Assembly: GCF_033807715.1 (NCBI RefSeq)
Contig: NC_084591.1
Location: forward strand, 46,089,868 to 46,153,867
Direction of reading: 5' to 3'
DNA from: Cololabis saira
Lineage: Eukaryota; Chordata; Actinopteri; Beloniformes; Belonidae
Length of the DNA: 64,000 bases
Shown: positions 41,201 to 52,300 of the stretch, in pieces
How the letters are laid out: each line of letters opens with the position of its first letter
Position numbering within the stretch: the first letter of the stretch is position 1
Program-made: the position numbers and the translations under genes
Notes under the pieces: generated by a model
Told to the model about the DNA's origin: nothing
Seen by the model: only the letters and a program-made list of their open reading frames with translations
The model's database searches: none

Positions 41201-42232
41201 TATTCTGAGTTCCTGCTTCAGGAAAGTAATGGCGATAGAACCTGTTCAGTTTGCTGTAAAATCTGATGGATCTTTTTTTTTAGGACAGGTCCTTCAGTCT
41301 GGAAGAAGTGCTCTTTCCAGAAGGAACATAATCTACCACTTACAGATCTGCTGAACCTGAATAGTTTATTTTCTCTTATGCTAGCTCCACATCAGCAGAT
41401 GTTTTTTCTTTAACGTAAAAGTTAATGCAAATGCCTTTTTTTATGTCCCTTCTTCTCTGACGTTGTTTTCCCGTCTGCATCCAGTGAGGATGAAGAGCAG
41501 CAGGTGTGATGACTGACAGCAGCATCTTCAACAAACCCCGTGAGAACGTGGCAGCAGCTTATCAGCCCAGCGTGGAGACAATTTCCTGCTGAACAGGAAA
41601 TGAAAGAGGCATCTGCAGCAGAGAGCTTTGGTCTCACTGCGATGCAGTTTTATGAGTAGATTGAAGGTGATACCTCCATCTCTCTCCTCCTCCTTCAAAT
41701 GTCTCCCCTCAGAGATAACAGAGGGGGATTGAGGGCGGCCAGAGTGTCCATCACTCAGATTAAAGCAGCTGGAGCTACATTTGCTGGACCAGTGACATTT
41801 CGGTAAAAGATTTGTGAATTAAAAGTGCATCTGAATGAAACAGATCAGTTTTGCATGTTAATGGCAATAAAGCTGAACTCAAACTGTCTCCATGATCCAG
41901 CGCTGGTGTCTGTTTTCTTCGGTGCGGATGACTCTGGCTTTGTCCCAGTTCATGATGTGATTGGCATGATGTGGCCGTAGAGATCAGGAAACATGGACAA
42001 CACACGATGAACAGAGATGAGGGAGCGTACATGCGTGACACTCTCTGAAGAAGGCGAAAGCTCTGCCAAAACTGTCAGAAAAGTTTGAAGGTAAGAACTC
42101 GGATCCTGAACAAAAGAAAATCACAAAGCTATCAATCTGAAGACATAATGAACATAATACAGCTTTAAATGTTGCTCTGATTCATTTTATTCTTTCTATT
42201 CAGACTCTAAGCGTCTCCTCGAGTTACACATT
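41201..42232. other. Intergenic, no recognisable feature
   Basis: Upstream of tph2; possibly contains regulatory sequence, but I see no conserved motif by eye. Confidence 0.4.
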
Positions 42233-43185
42233 TAAAGGGGACCTATTATGAAAAACAGGTTTTTTTCTTGCTTTAACATATATAAAGTGGTCTCCCCTCA
42301 GCCTGCCAACTCAGAGAAGGAGGAAATCAACCAAATTCTGCAGTGTCTGTACAGCCGCCTGGATGAGCCGTCCAGTGTGATGTGGATCTACGAGCCAATA
42401 AGATTCTGCTCCCGTTGTTACGTAACAAAAATGCAAACCACGGCCACAACTAAACACCGTGTAACTGCATGCGAGCGTCCGACTATCGTAGCACTGCGTG
42501 ACATCAGACACTCTCTGTCCATCTCCCTCCAGCAGCTGCCACTTTATTGAGGTTTTTGTAGTGAAATGAGGAGGAATCATAGAGATAACTTCTCATTTCA
42601 ACTAACTGGATCAGCCGTTCCTCATCATGACTGTTTCCTACAGCGCTTTCAACCGGCTTTCAACGCGAGCGGCAGGAAGAAAATAAAAGCAGGGCGTCCG
42701 ACAAATGTTCAGCTCAAAACGACGTGCCGCGTCGCTGCGGCCAGTTAGGACAGTCCAATAGAAAATAAAGCAATGGAATTGATTTTGTCGCTGACGCTCA
42801 CTCGCATGCAGTTAGGACACGGTGTAAAGGTTGATTTATGGTTCCGCGTTACACCAACGCAGAGCCTACGCCGTAGGGTACGGTTACGCGTTTGAATTAA
42901 CGCAGAACCATAATTCAGGCTTAACTCCGCCGGCCGGAGCTTCCTCCATTTTTCCGTAGCGGTGTATCGCGTCATTCAGGCAGCCAATCAGCACAGAGCC
43001 TCATTATCATAGCCCCGCCCACTCAGAATCCTGCATAGATAATGAGGTTAGAGAATGGGAAGATAAAGACATGGCCCAGAGGCTGAATTTCTAATTTATA
43101 TATAAAAAAACAATCAAAAGCTTGTTCTTAAGACATTCAAGGCCCGTTTAAAATAGACATTAAATGCCATAATAGATTCCCTTTA
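42233..43185. mobile_element. AAAGGGGACCTATTATGAAA element with nested insertions
   Basis: Outer element as at 22762. Its interior is split by a MITE at 42455-42823 with inverted ends ACACCGTGTAACTGCATGC and TGCAGTTAGGACACGGTGT, followed by the TTGATTTATGGTTCCGCG element at 42824-42922. Confidence 0.65.
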
Positions 43186-43659
43186 ATGATTTTAGACTTT
43201 ACAAAATCAGTCTTGTGACTCCATCCAAACCTCCGGTTCACAAACTACCACTCTTGAGTTACAACTGTACGGTGTTGACTCTCCATTTTAAGACAGATGT
43301 GATTGTTTAGTTGCTTCTCCCAGTATCTTTTGTCCATGCCGTTTGATGAACATAATGAAAACTGTTTTATACTCTGTAAAACACGTGAACAGCAGGAGAT
43401 CCAACATGAGGCTGCAGCAGGTGAGAACGCTCTAGGAGGTGTCCTGGTCAGAGGCATTTACCACTGCAGCATCCCGCAGTATGAATAAGAATCCAACCAA
43501 CAACCTCCAGTTCATTTTTGTTGTCTGAGAGATAGAAAGACTGAGGCATTTTAACCAAACATTACGCATGTAATATTTTAACCCCGCAAATCCATCGGAG
43601 GACATCTTGACTCTTGTAATGATGTCACAGCTGTGGAGTTATTCCTGGGGATATTCTCA

Positions 43660-44790
43660 CTCTCCTGAGAATATCTGCTCTCCCCGATGCTATTTAACAT
43701 CTACATCTACGATATACCCGTAACAACATCACGGAAGTACAGCTACGCTGATGACCTGGCCATCTTGCTCAGCAAGCCTTCCTGGGAAGCAGTGGAGGAC
43801 GGGCTATCTGAGGACATGAACATTCTGTCCTCATACCTGAAGAACTGGCGCCTCAAGCTCAGTGTTGAGAAGACAGTGGCTACAATATTCCATCTCTACA
43901 ACAAGGAAGCAACCCGTGAAAGTAACATCATGGTCGAAGGTTCCCGGCTACAGTCCCAGTCCTCCCCGACACACCTTGGGGTGAAGCTGGACAGAACACT
44001 ATCATTTAAACAACACCTAGACGGCGTCAAGGCAAAAACCACCGCCCGTGCCGCGCTGATACGATACCTAGCCGGTACTACCTGGGGAGCCACCACCAAG
44101 ACACTGCGCATCTCCACCGAGGCTCTGGTGTTCTCTGCCGCTGAGTACTGTACCCCAGTCTGGAGCCGTAGCCCTCATGTCAAGAAGCTGGACCCTGCCA
44201 TTAACACCGCCCTACGGACCGTCTCCGGATGCCTACGAGCCACTCCCTCAAACTACCTGTCCTCGCTGGAATTGCTCCAGCCGAAGTCAGACGAGACGCA
44301 GCTACGCCGGCCCTCGCTCTGAAGGCACAGACGAGTGAATCCCACCTCCTCCACAAGGCCGTCACAGAGACACCACAGCGCAGGCATCTCAAGTCCCGGC
44401 GCCTCTTTGCCACACAGGCCCAGGAACTGCTCCAAACAACACCGGCTGATTCCTCCAAGGCTTCCTGGGTGAAGGCAAGATGGAGGGACCAGTGGAAGGC
44501 AGCAGAACCATCCAGGCTGCACCAGTTCATTGAGGATCCCACACATGTCCCTGGTCAGCACCTCCCCCGTAAGGAGTGGACAACCCTCCACCGCCTGAGG
44601 ACAGGTGTGGGACGTTTCGGTGCAGCAGTGCACAAGTGGGGTCTCTAAGACAGTGCCCACTGCGTATGTGGGGATCCATCACAGACTGTGGAGCATGTGA
44701 TGTCCAGCTGCCCCGTATACCGGCCACCGAATGGTGATCGTAGCTTAATAGACCTAGACAATGACACGCTGGTCTGACTTGCTGCAACGG
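43660..44790 (+). pseudogene. Non-LTR retrotransposon RT fragment (Jockey/I-like)
   Basis: Frame 43687-44322 contains YSYADDLAILLSKPSWE, LKLSVEKTVATIFHL, HLGVKLDRTLSF and ALRTVSGCLRATPSNYLSSL. A frameshift near 44270 moves to GIAPAEVRRDAATPAL, continuing to about 44648. Then CVCGDPSQTVEHVMSSCPVY gives the C-terminal Cys/His motif (44655-44720). The catalytic YADD is intact but the 5' part is missing. Clade assignment is tentative. Confidence 0.75.
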
Positions 44791-45654
44791 AACTGAAGGT
44801 CTAAGGACATACGACAGAAGAAGATCTGCTCTAAAATCCAAATGTGTAAAACAACACTTGTACTTACTTTCACTAAAGATCCACCTCAGACATTGTCACT
44901 AAGTGACGTATTGCCTGAGTCTCCAACTGTACTGTATCTTGACCGCTGCTCCACACTTGGAAGTCTCTTTGGATAAAACCGTCTCTTGTAACTGAAATTT
45001 TTTAAAATAAAAAATAAATAACTCTTGCTTTTGATCATCCGTTCCTTGATTTGAAAGAGATTTCAGAAGTGTACAGACTCCAACAAGGAGATGACTTTGA
45101 CCTGGAGCTGATGTAGAGAAGAGAGGAACAAGTGCAGAACAAGAGGATGGAAGCTTGGAGGATGAAACTGCAGGGACAAACGGATGACGTCCCATCATTT
45201 TACAATCCATTGTTCTAGTTTGTTCTTTTGCATAATGATGCAATTGATAATAATGAATCAAAATGTACTTTTTCCTCTATTTGCTCAATTTTAAGCACAT
45301 GACAGACGTGAATATTTTACGGATAAAAGCTATTAATCACCAGCTTTGAAGCCATTCCTTTAATTAGCACATATATAAGCAGACAACATATACCTCAGGA
45401 GATGACCATAACTGCCTCTAGAAAGAGAACATTTCCATTTGAGATTTATTAAAAAATAACCCATTGTAACTAATTTAGAAAAAAGAAGAGAACTAAGGTG
45501 CGACTTATTTTTATTTTAATACAAAACCGGTAACAACACAAGTGTGCAAAACAAAAACGCATACAGGTACAGGAGAAGAGGGGACACTAGAAAACAAACA
45601 AAACAGACAGACGAAAAATAACAGTACAAAACAACAAAATCAATGTTTTTGCTC

Positions 45655-46515
45655 AGATGTGTATGTATGTGTGCACGTGTGTGGTGTGTATGTATGTGTG
45701 CACGTGTGTGATGTGTATGTATGTGTGCACGTGTGTGGTGTGTATGTATGTGTGCACGTGTGTGATGTGTATGTATGTGTGCACGTGTGTGGTGTGTATG
45801 TATGTGTGCACGTGTGTGATGTGTATGTATGTGTGCACGTGTGTGATGTGTATGTATGTGTGCATGTGTGTGATGTGCATGTGTGTGATGTGTATGTATG
45901 TGTGCACGTGTGTGACGTGTATGTATGTGTGCACGTGTATGGTGTGTATGTATGTGTGCACGTGTGTGGTGTGTATGTATGTGTGCACGTGTGTGGTGTG
46001 TATGTATGTGTGCACGTGTGTGGTGTGTATGTATGTGTGCACGTGTGTGATGTGTATGTATGTGTGCACGTGTGTGATGTGTATGTATGTGTGCACGTGT
46101 GTGGTGTGTATGTATGTGTGCACGTGTGTGGTGTGTATGTATGTGTGCACGTGTGTGATGTGTATGTATGTGTACACGTGTGTGATGTGTATGTATGTGT
46201 GCACGTGTGTGGTGTGTATGTATGTGTGCACGTGTGTGGTGTGTATGTATGTGTGCACGTGTGTGATGTGTATGTATGTGTGCACGTGTGTGACGTGTAT
46301 GTATGTGTGCACGTGTGTGATGTGTATGTATGTGTGCACGTGTGTGATGTGTATGTATGTGTGCACGTGTGTGTATGTATGTGTGCACGTGTGTGGTGTG
46401 TATGTATGTGTGCACGTGTGTGATGTGTATGTATGTGTGCACGTGTGTGATGTGTATGTATGTGTGCACGTGTGTGATGTGTATGTATGTGTGCACGTGT
46501 GTGATGTGTATGAGT
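45655..46515. repeat. 27-bp minisatellite of alternating TG/CA type
   Basis: About 32 copies of TGTGTATGTATGTGTGCACG plus GTGTGTG(G/A). Because 27 is divisible by 3, all six frames are nearly open; the long reading frames here are not genes. Confidence 0.97.
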
Positions 46516-46879
46516 ATGATCGTTTTCTAGAATGATGGTTATTTTAGGAGGGAGAAAGCAGCCAGTTAAATACATTAATTTGTTTGTGGGTTTTTTTTTT
46601 GTTTTTTGTTTCATTTTCCCTTTTAATTTGCTTTCTAATTTGGTATGTTTCCTGCCAGTCCAGAGCCCGGACACCCCCACCCCACATTGACTTGAATGAG
46701 AAAGTGTGTCCAAATTCCCAACTGACTGTTTCCTTTTATCATAAGTTCTCAATTTCACCCTCTCCATCCTTCTAGCTGTGCTTTACTTTGGGCCATCAGA
46801 CCCATAAGGAGGTGGTCAGTGTCTAATCTATCTATTCATCAATTTAGGAATCTATTGTCATATCCTATCAGTTATCATT

Positions 46880-47335
46880 TGAGGGGTTGGGGGGGTGCCC
46901 CGGAACTGCCTGCTCCTCAGTTTTAATAACATCTTAAGACATCTCTACACTCAACAAGGACACTTAAGGTCTTTGGAGGGGGGGCTGTCAAATGTGGTTA
47001 CTGGCACAGCCACATGGTGGCCTGACCCCCCCCCTCCCTGTTTTAACCGCATTAGTCACACCCACACACTCATCACCAGGGGGGGTGAGGTCTTCCGCCA
47101 CCCATGTTTCACACATTTGGCCTGGGGCGGGGGGACCCTGGGGCGGGGGACCCTGGGGGGGGTTTGGCCTGGGGGGGAGGGGTTGGGGGACCATTAGGGG
47201 GGTGTCCTGCGGTGGACTGGCGGCCTGTCCAGGGTGGACCCCCCTGTCTCTCACCTGTAAGTAGCCAGGACAGGCTCCAGCAGACCCCCGTGACCCTGCA
47301 AAGGATAAGGCGGGTATAGAAAATAGATGTATGGA
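46880..47335 (-). repeat. G/C-homopolymer-rich retroelement end, reverse orientation
   Basis: Ends CCTGCAAAGGATAAGGCGGG then TATAGAAAATAGATG, the inverse of the start of the 11029 repeat. The rest is a run of GGGGGG/CCCCCC blocks. Confidence 0.5.
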
Positions 47336-47772
47336 CGAATGGGTGTCCGTTGTCTAATCTGGGTTTGGGAATGTTTGCCATTGGGCTTGTCTGGGGGGGT
47401 TCTCTCTCTCCGTCCCCCCCCCCGGTACCCTTACAGCTAGACGCGTCTTTGGCTGTGTTGTTCCCGCTTTCGTCGGGGGGGTGCAGGGGGTTTCCTCCCA
47501 CCCTCTTCTGGTCCTCCGTGGGCGGCTGGTGTCCTGGGTTCAGGTTTCTTCCTTATCTTTCTGGTCTCTCGGGTGGCGGGGTTGTACCCTCCCTCCTCCA
47601 ATATAGTTACAGTTCAGGTAAAACCTTGTTTTCACTTTACACACAGTTACACAGGCATACACACCTGCTCACTCACCTACATGCTCACCCCACAGTTTCG
47701 GGGACAGATAATCTCAGTAGTCTAGTCCTGATTCAGTTTCAGAGACTGGACTGGTTGCTGTTTGTGTCTCTG

Positions 47773-48176
47773 CACTGCAAAAACTCTAAATCTTACCAGG
47801 AATATTTGTCTTATTTCTAGTTAAAATGTCTCATTTTTAGTCAAAAAATCTCATTAAACTTAAAACAAGAATCATTACCAGAAAAAATACTTATTTGACA
47901 ATTTTCACCTGTTTCAAGTACATTTTCACTTGAAATAAGTAGAAAAATCTGCCAGTGGAACAAGATTTATCTTCTCATTACAAGCAAAACAATCTTGTTC
48001 CACTGGTAGATTTTTCTACTTGTTTTAAGCGAAAATCTACTTGAAACAGGTGAAAATTGTTGTTTTTTCCAGTAATGACTCTTGTTTTAAGTGTAATGAG
48101 ATTTTTTTACTAAAATGAGACATTTTAACTAGAAATAAGACAAATATTCTTGTTAAGATTTTGAGTTTTTGCAGTG
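47773..48176. mobile_element. CACTGCAAAAACTC MITE, full copy
   Basis: 404 bp, palindromic, intergenic between tbc1d15 and tph2. Confidence 0.8.
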
Positions 48177-48919
48177 TGCCTGTTTCTGTTTCTGTTTTCT
48201 CTCTTGCAGATTCCAAAGGCTTGTGTGCCCGTTGTGTGTTTTCCTGTGTTTCTCTTATTTCAGACTTGCAGCGGATGCCCCTCATATATATGTTTAAAAA
48301 AACAAAAGAGCTTCATACAATGATGGGAAAACTGGCTTATAGGCTTCTGGACTGTCATTGTTGGTTCCTCTGAGTATTAAAAAACAACCTTCATCAGCTT
48401 GATCATGAGAAAAACTTTTAAGTGCAGGACAAAGTTAATGTTGAACCTCCTTGCCGTCCACCTGAAACACAGGAATATTATTTGATCCCAGTACAGATCC
48501 CAGAGCAGCCACGCTCAAGGTTCCTTTCAACATTGGGAAAGCCGTCCTAATTTAGTTTAAGTTGCTAGACTGATGAAGATCCCTTTTCCCCCTGACAGCT
48601 CCCTATGGGGAGACTAAAGGAAAAATAAAAGATTCATTAGCAACATTTTAATGATAGTGCATTAAATGTGTTTCAGTTTGGGACAACTGTGCAAACTGAG
48701 CAGTTTGAGACAATCACGTTTGACAAATATAAAAGTAATCAATAAGATAGTGATCCGATTGATTGATAAAACAGAGACTGATTTGTTGTAGCCCTGATTG
48801 AAAGTAGCGGAAGTGCATGTGAATATGTTCAGACCACCGTCACCAATCTCTGCCAGGAAGAAGAAAACAAAAAAAACAAAGATTCCTCAGCAACGTCTGA
48901 ACTAAGTTCTCTCAGGAGG

Positions 48920-48925
48920 TTTATT
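48920..48925 (-). promoter_or_regulatory. Candidate polyadenylation signal for tbc1d15
   Basis: AATAAA on the minus strand 215 bp downstream of the tbc1d15 stop. Plausible by position only; no cleavage site can be seen. Confidence 0.35.
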
Positions 48926-49139
48926 CTGATGGACACGAGACCATGATGGCGTCAGGAAAAACGGAGCTGCAGCTTTTAGAATCCATCATGAGAGAGAAAT
49001 GGCTGCTCAAAGAAACATAATACAAGAAGTTACAAAAATAAGATTCTGAATAATCTTGAATCCTTTTTACATCTCTGCTCCTCCTCTTCTTCTGTAGTCA
49101 GAATCGCTCTGCTGACGTGCGGCCAGTCTATTCTATTCA

Positions 49140-49325
49140 CTATGATATGAAAGCCACTTTGCAACTGTGCTGGGATCTGCTTTCTCTCAAGTGTCCGTTG
49201 GAGCAGACGTCCTGCCGCGGAGTGGGAGTCGGCCGTGGAGGAGACGTTGGTCCGGGTTCTGCCGGGCTGGATTCTCTTTGCTCTGTGTCCAGGCCCAGGA
49301 TGACGCTGACGGAGTGAGGCAAGTC
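49140..49325 (-). CDS. tbc1d15: tbc1d15 last coding exon, stop
   Basis: Acceptor CTCCTCCCCAG; 61 codons and TAG at 49142..49140. DLPHSVSVILGL aligns with the family's ILGL; the rest is Pro/Ser/Thr-rich tail (TSPPRPTPTPR), shorter than in mammals as I recall them. Confidence 0.85.
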   Translation of the reverse strand, partial: DLPHSVSVILGLDTEQRESSPAEPGPTSPPRPTPTPRQDVCSNGHLRESRSQHSCKVAFIS

Positions 49326-52300
49326 CTGGGGAGGAGAAGCAGGTCAGAGTTTGAACCAAGGACCAGCCACTAACACGCAGAGATACATGAATACTGATGA
49401 CTGGGTGTCCATGAGCTATTCAGTTTAATTCCTCTTTAATTCAGAATTAAAATGAAATCCCATTTAAAATGAGTAAAAATTAACATGTAAACACCTAATT
49501 CCGAATGAAAATGGACATTCCGAATTAAACTTAATTCCTTAGTAAGTGGCTGGTTTATTCCGATTTAAATCCGAATAGAATAATTCTCCGATCCTGTATA
49601 CATTCATTCCTCTTTAAATTAATTCTGGTCTTTCTTTCTGCTCGTTCCCTCTCCCGTCTGTCTCCATGAGGCTTACAGGACTGTCTCAGAAAATTAGAAT
49701 ATTGTGATAAAGTTCTTTATTTTCTGTAATGTAATTAAAAAAACAAAAATGTCATACATTCTGGATTCATTACAAATCAACTGAAATATTGCAAGCCTTT
49801 TATTATTTTAATATTGCTGATTATGGATTACAGTATAAGATTAAGATTCCCAGAATATTCAAATTTTTTGAGATAGGATATTTGAGTTTTCTTAAACTGT
49901 AAACCATGATCAGCAATATTAAAATAATAAAAGGCTTACAATATTTCACTTGATTTGTAAAGAATCCAGAATGTATGACATTTTTGTTTTTGTAATTGCA
50001 TTACAGAAAATCACAATATTCAAATTTTCTGAGACAGTCCTGTAATTCTGAATGGAAATGGCCATTCCGAATTAAACTTAATTCCGAAGTAAGTGGCTGG
50101 TTTATTCTGATTTTAAATCTGAATAGAATAATTCCAGATCATGTTTACACTCATTCCTCTTTAAATTAATTCCGGTCTTTCTTTCTGCTCGTTCCCTCAC
50201 CCGTCTGTCTCCATGATCTTATATTCCTGCTGGGCTGGTTTTCCAAACAAAGTTTCAAGATGCAGCAGCAGTAAACGCTGGTCAAGAACAGAGACCATTT
50301 ATTTAATAAATAGAAATCATTAAAAGAACAGATGGAAACAGGAAACATAAGAATTGTGAGCGTTTCAAAGTTGTAGCAGCTAAGTTAGTTTTTCTTCCAG
50401 TAGACGTAACTTCCGGTCCCCCCCCTATCCAATCAGAACCTTCCCAACCCCCAGACCTTAACCCTTGTGCTGTCTTTGGGTCAAGGGTGAAGGGAGAAAA
50501 GAATGAAGGAAGGAAAGAAGGAAGGAAGTAGGAAAGGGAGTAAGGAAGGGAGAAAAGATGGAAGGAAGGGAGAAAGGAAGGAAAGAAGGGAGAAAAGGAA
50601 AGAAGGGAGGGAGAAAAGAAGGTAATAAAGGAACGAATGATGAAAGGGAGGTAGGAAGAAAAAGGAGTAAAGGAGGGTAAAAAAGGAGGAAAAGAGGAAA
50701 AGAAGAAGGAAGGAGAGAGCATGGCAGGAGGAAAGAAGGAGAGAAGAATTGGGTCATTTTGACCCAAAGACAGTACAAGGGTTAAGAGGAATTGGATAAA
50801 GCCGATCAAACGTGTTTTCCATGTAAACCTCAATTCAGAATTACTATTTCCATGTAAACTCAAAGAAAATAGTTTAATTCTGAATTATTTAATTGGGAAT
50901 AATTAATCCAGAATTAAAAAACATCATGTAACCGTGGCCAGTAAGTGTTTTGAGACCCGACTCAGTGTCTGAATCCAACAATTAGATCATCCAGTACTCG
51001 GGCAATGGTTCCTAAACTTTCAGAATCTCAAGAGCAGCTTGAGAAGAACACAGCAGGTCAGACACTCCTGTCTACGCACACATACCTTACAACTCCTTAT
51101 CTGCAGGTAGATGCCCTCAGCTTTCTGTAGAATCTCCTCAATGTCCAGCTTCATGGAGAGCTCATTAATGTGCTGCAACACAAACAGTCAGAGTGGTGAT
51201 TGACGTTTAAATCACATGTAGAACAAACACTTGACTCAGTGTCACTCAGTTTTTATTACATGCTGTTTCTATACAAAACGCAGAAGTAGCTACTTCACAG
51301 TAGATGTATTTAAAGATTCCCAGATCCGACTCTATCTGTGAGTTAAGTTACATGTTGCCAATAATCAGTACTCGAGTTGTAAAAAAAAAATATATATATC
51401 AGCGGGGATGGGGGATTTGATCATATGGGGACAGATAATTTGTGCTGATTACAAATAATATAATATATTACAAATAATAGCAGTGACCAAAACACCTGCA
51501 GAAATACTGCAGGAATGACATAGCAGCAGTTAAATGCAGCCTTCTGTAAGCTTTAAATATCCACTGGGCTTACATCAAATACATCAAAACACAACAATAA
51601 AAAACACTTTTCTGAACTTATCAATATGACTCTGTCCTTCACAGGATAAGTAAAATGGATCACTGCAAAAACTCACAATCTTAACAAGAATATTTGTCTT
51701 ATTTCTAGTTAAAATGTCTCATTTTAGTAAAAAAAATCTCATTACACTTAAAACAAGATTCATCACTGGAAAAAACAACAATTTTCACCTGTTTCAAGTA
51801 CATTTTCACTTGAAATAAGTAGAAAAATCTGCCAGTGGAACAAGATTTTTTTGCTTGTAATGAGAAGATAAATCTTGTCCCACTGGCAGATTTTTCTACT
51901 TATTTCAAGTGAAAATTTACTTGAAACAGGTGAAAATTGTCAAATAAGTTATTTTTCTGGTGATGACTCTAAATGTTGAAATAGCAGTAAAACCACATTC
52001 ATTGATGAAATGACATAAAGGATGGGAAGGAGGGATGGCAGTTTTACAGGGGGGATGATTTGGACCGTTTTTATTTCAGGAGGGGATGCCATCCCCCTCA
52101 TCCCCCCTCATCTCCAGTACTGCCAATAATGAGTTGCCAACTTTGCTGTTAACGAGAAGATTCCTCTGACGTAAAGTGTCAACATAAATCCGGCAGAGCT
52201 CAGGTCAGTCAGACAGTTTCCTCCACAAACTGCTCGTCTCCAACATTGATCACCAGCTCACGGCGGATGGATCCAGGTTTACCTTGAGGATCTCGTTAAA

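Larger units (their letters stand above)
49420..50940. mobile_element. GAATTAA-rich MITE (inverse of 5209-5746), partly duplicated, with two nested MITEs
   Basis: Its left part occurs twice (49420-49673 and 50045-50215). Between the duplicates is a mariner MITE (49674-50044), and further right a TTAA-flanked element (50458-50785). The right end CATCATGTAACCGTGGCC matches the inverse of 5209. tbc1d15 last intron. Confidence 0.75.

Noticed and set aside
45516..46767. Open frames of up to 375 aa on both strands
   Set aside because: Produced by the 27-bp TG/CA array, whose period is a multiple of three.
50303..50863. 186-aa Ser/Phe/Pro-rich minus-strand frame
   Set aside because: It reads through the GGAA-rich core of a piggyBac-type MITE and into its host repeat.
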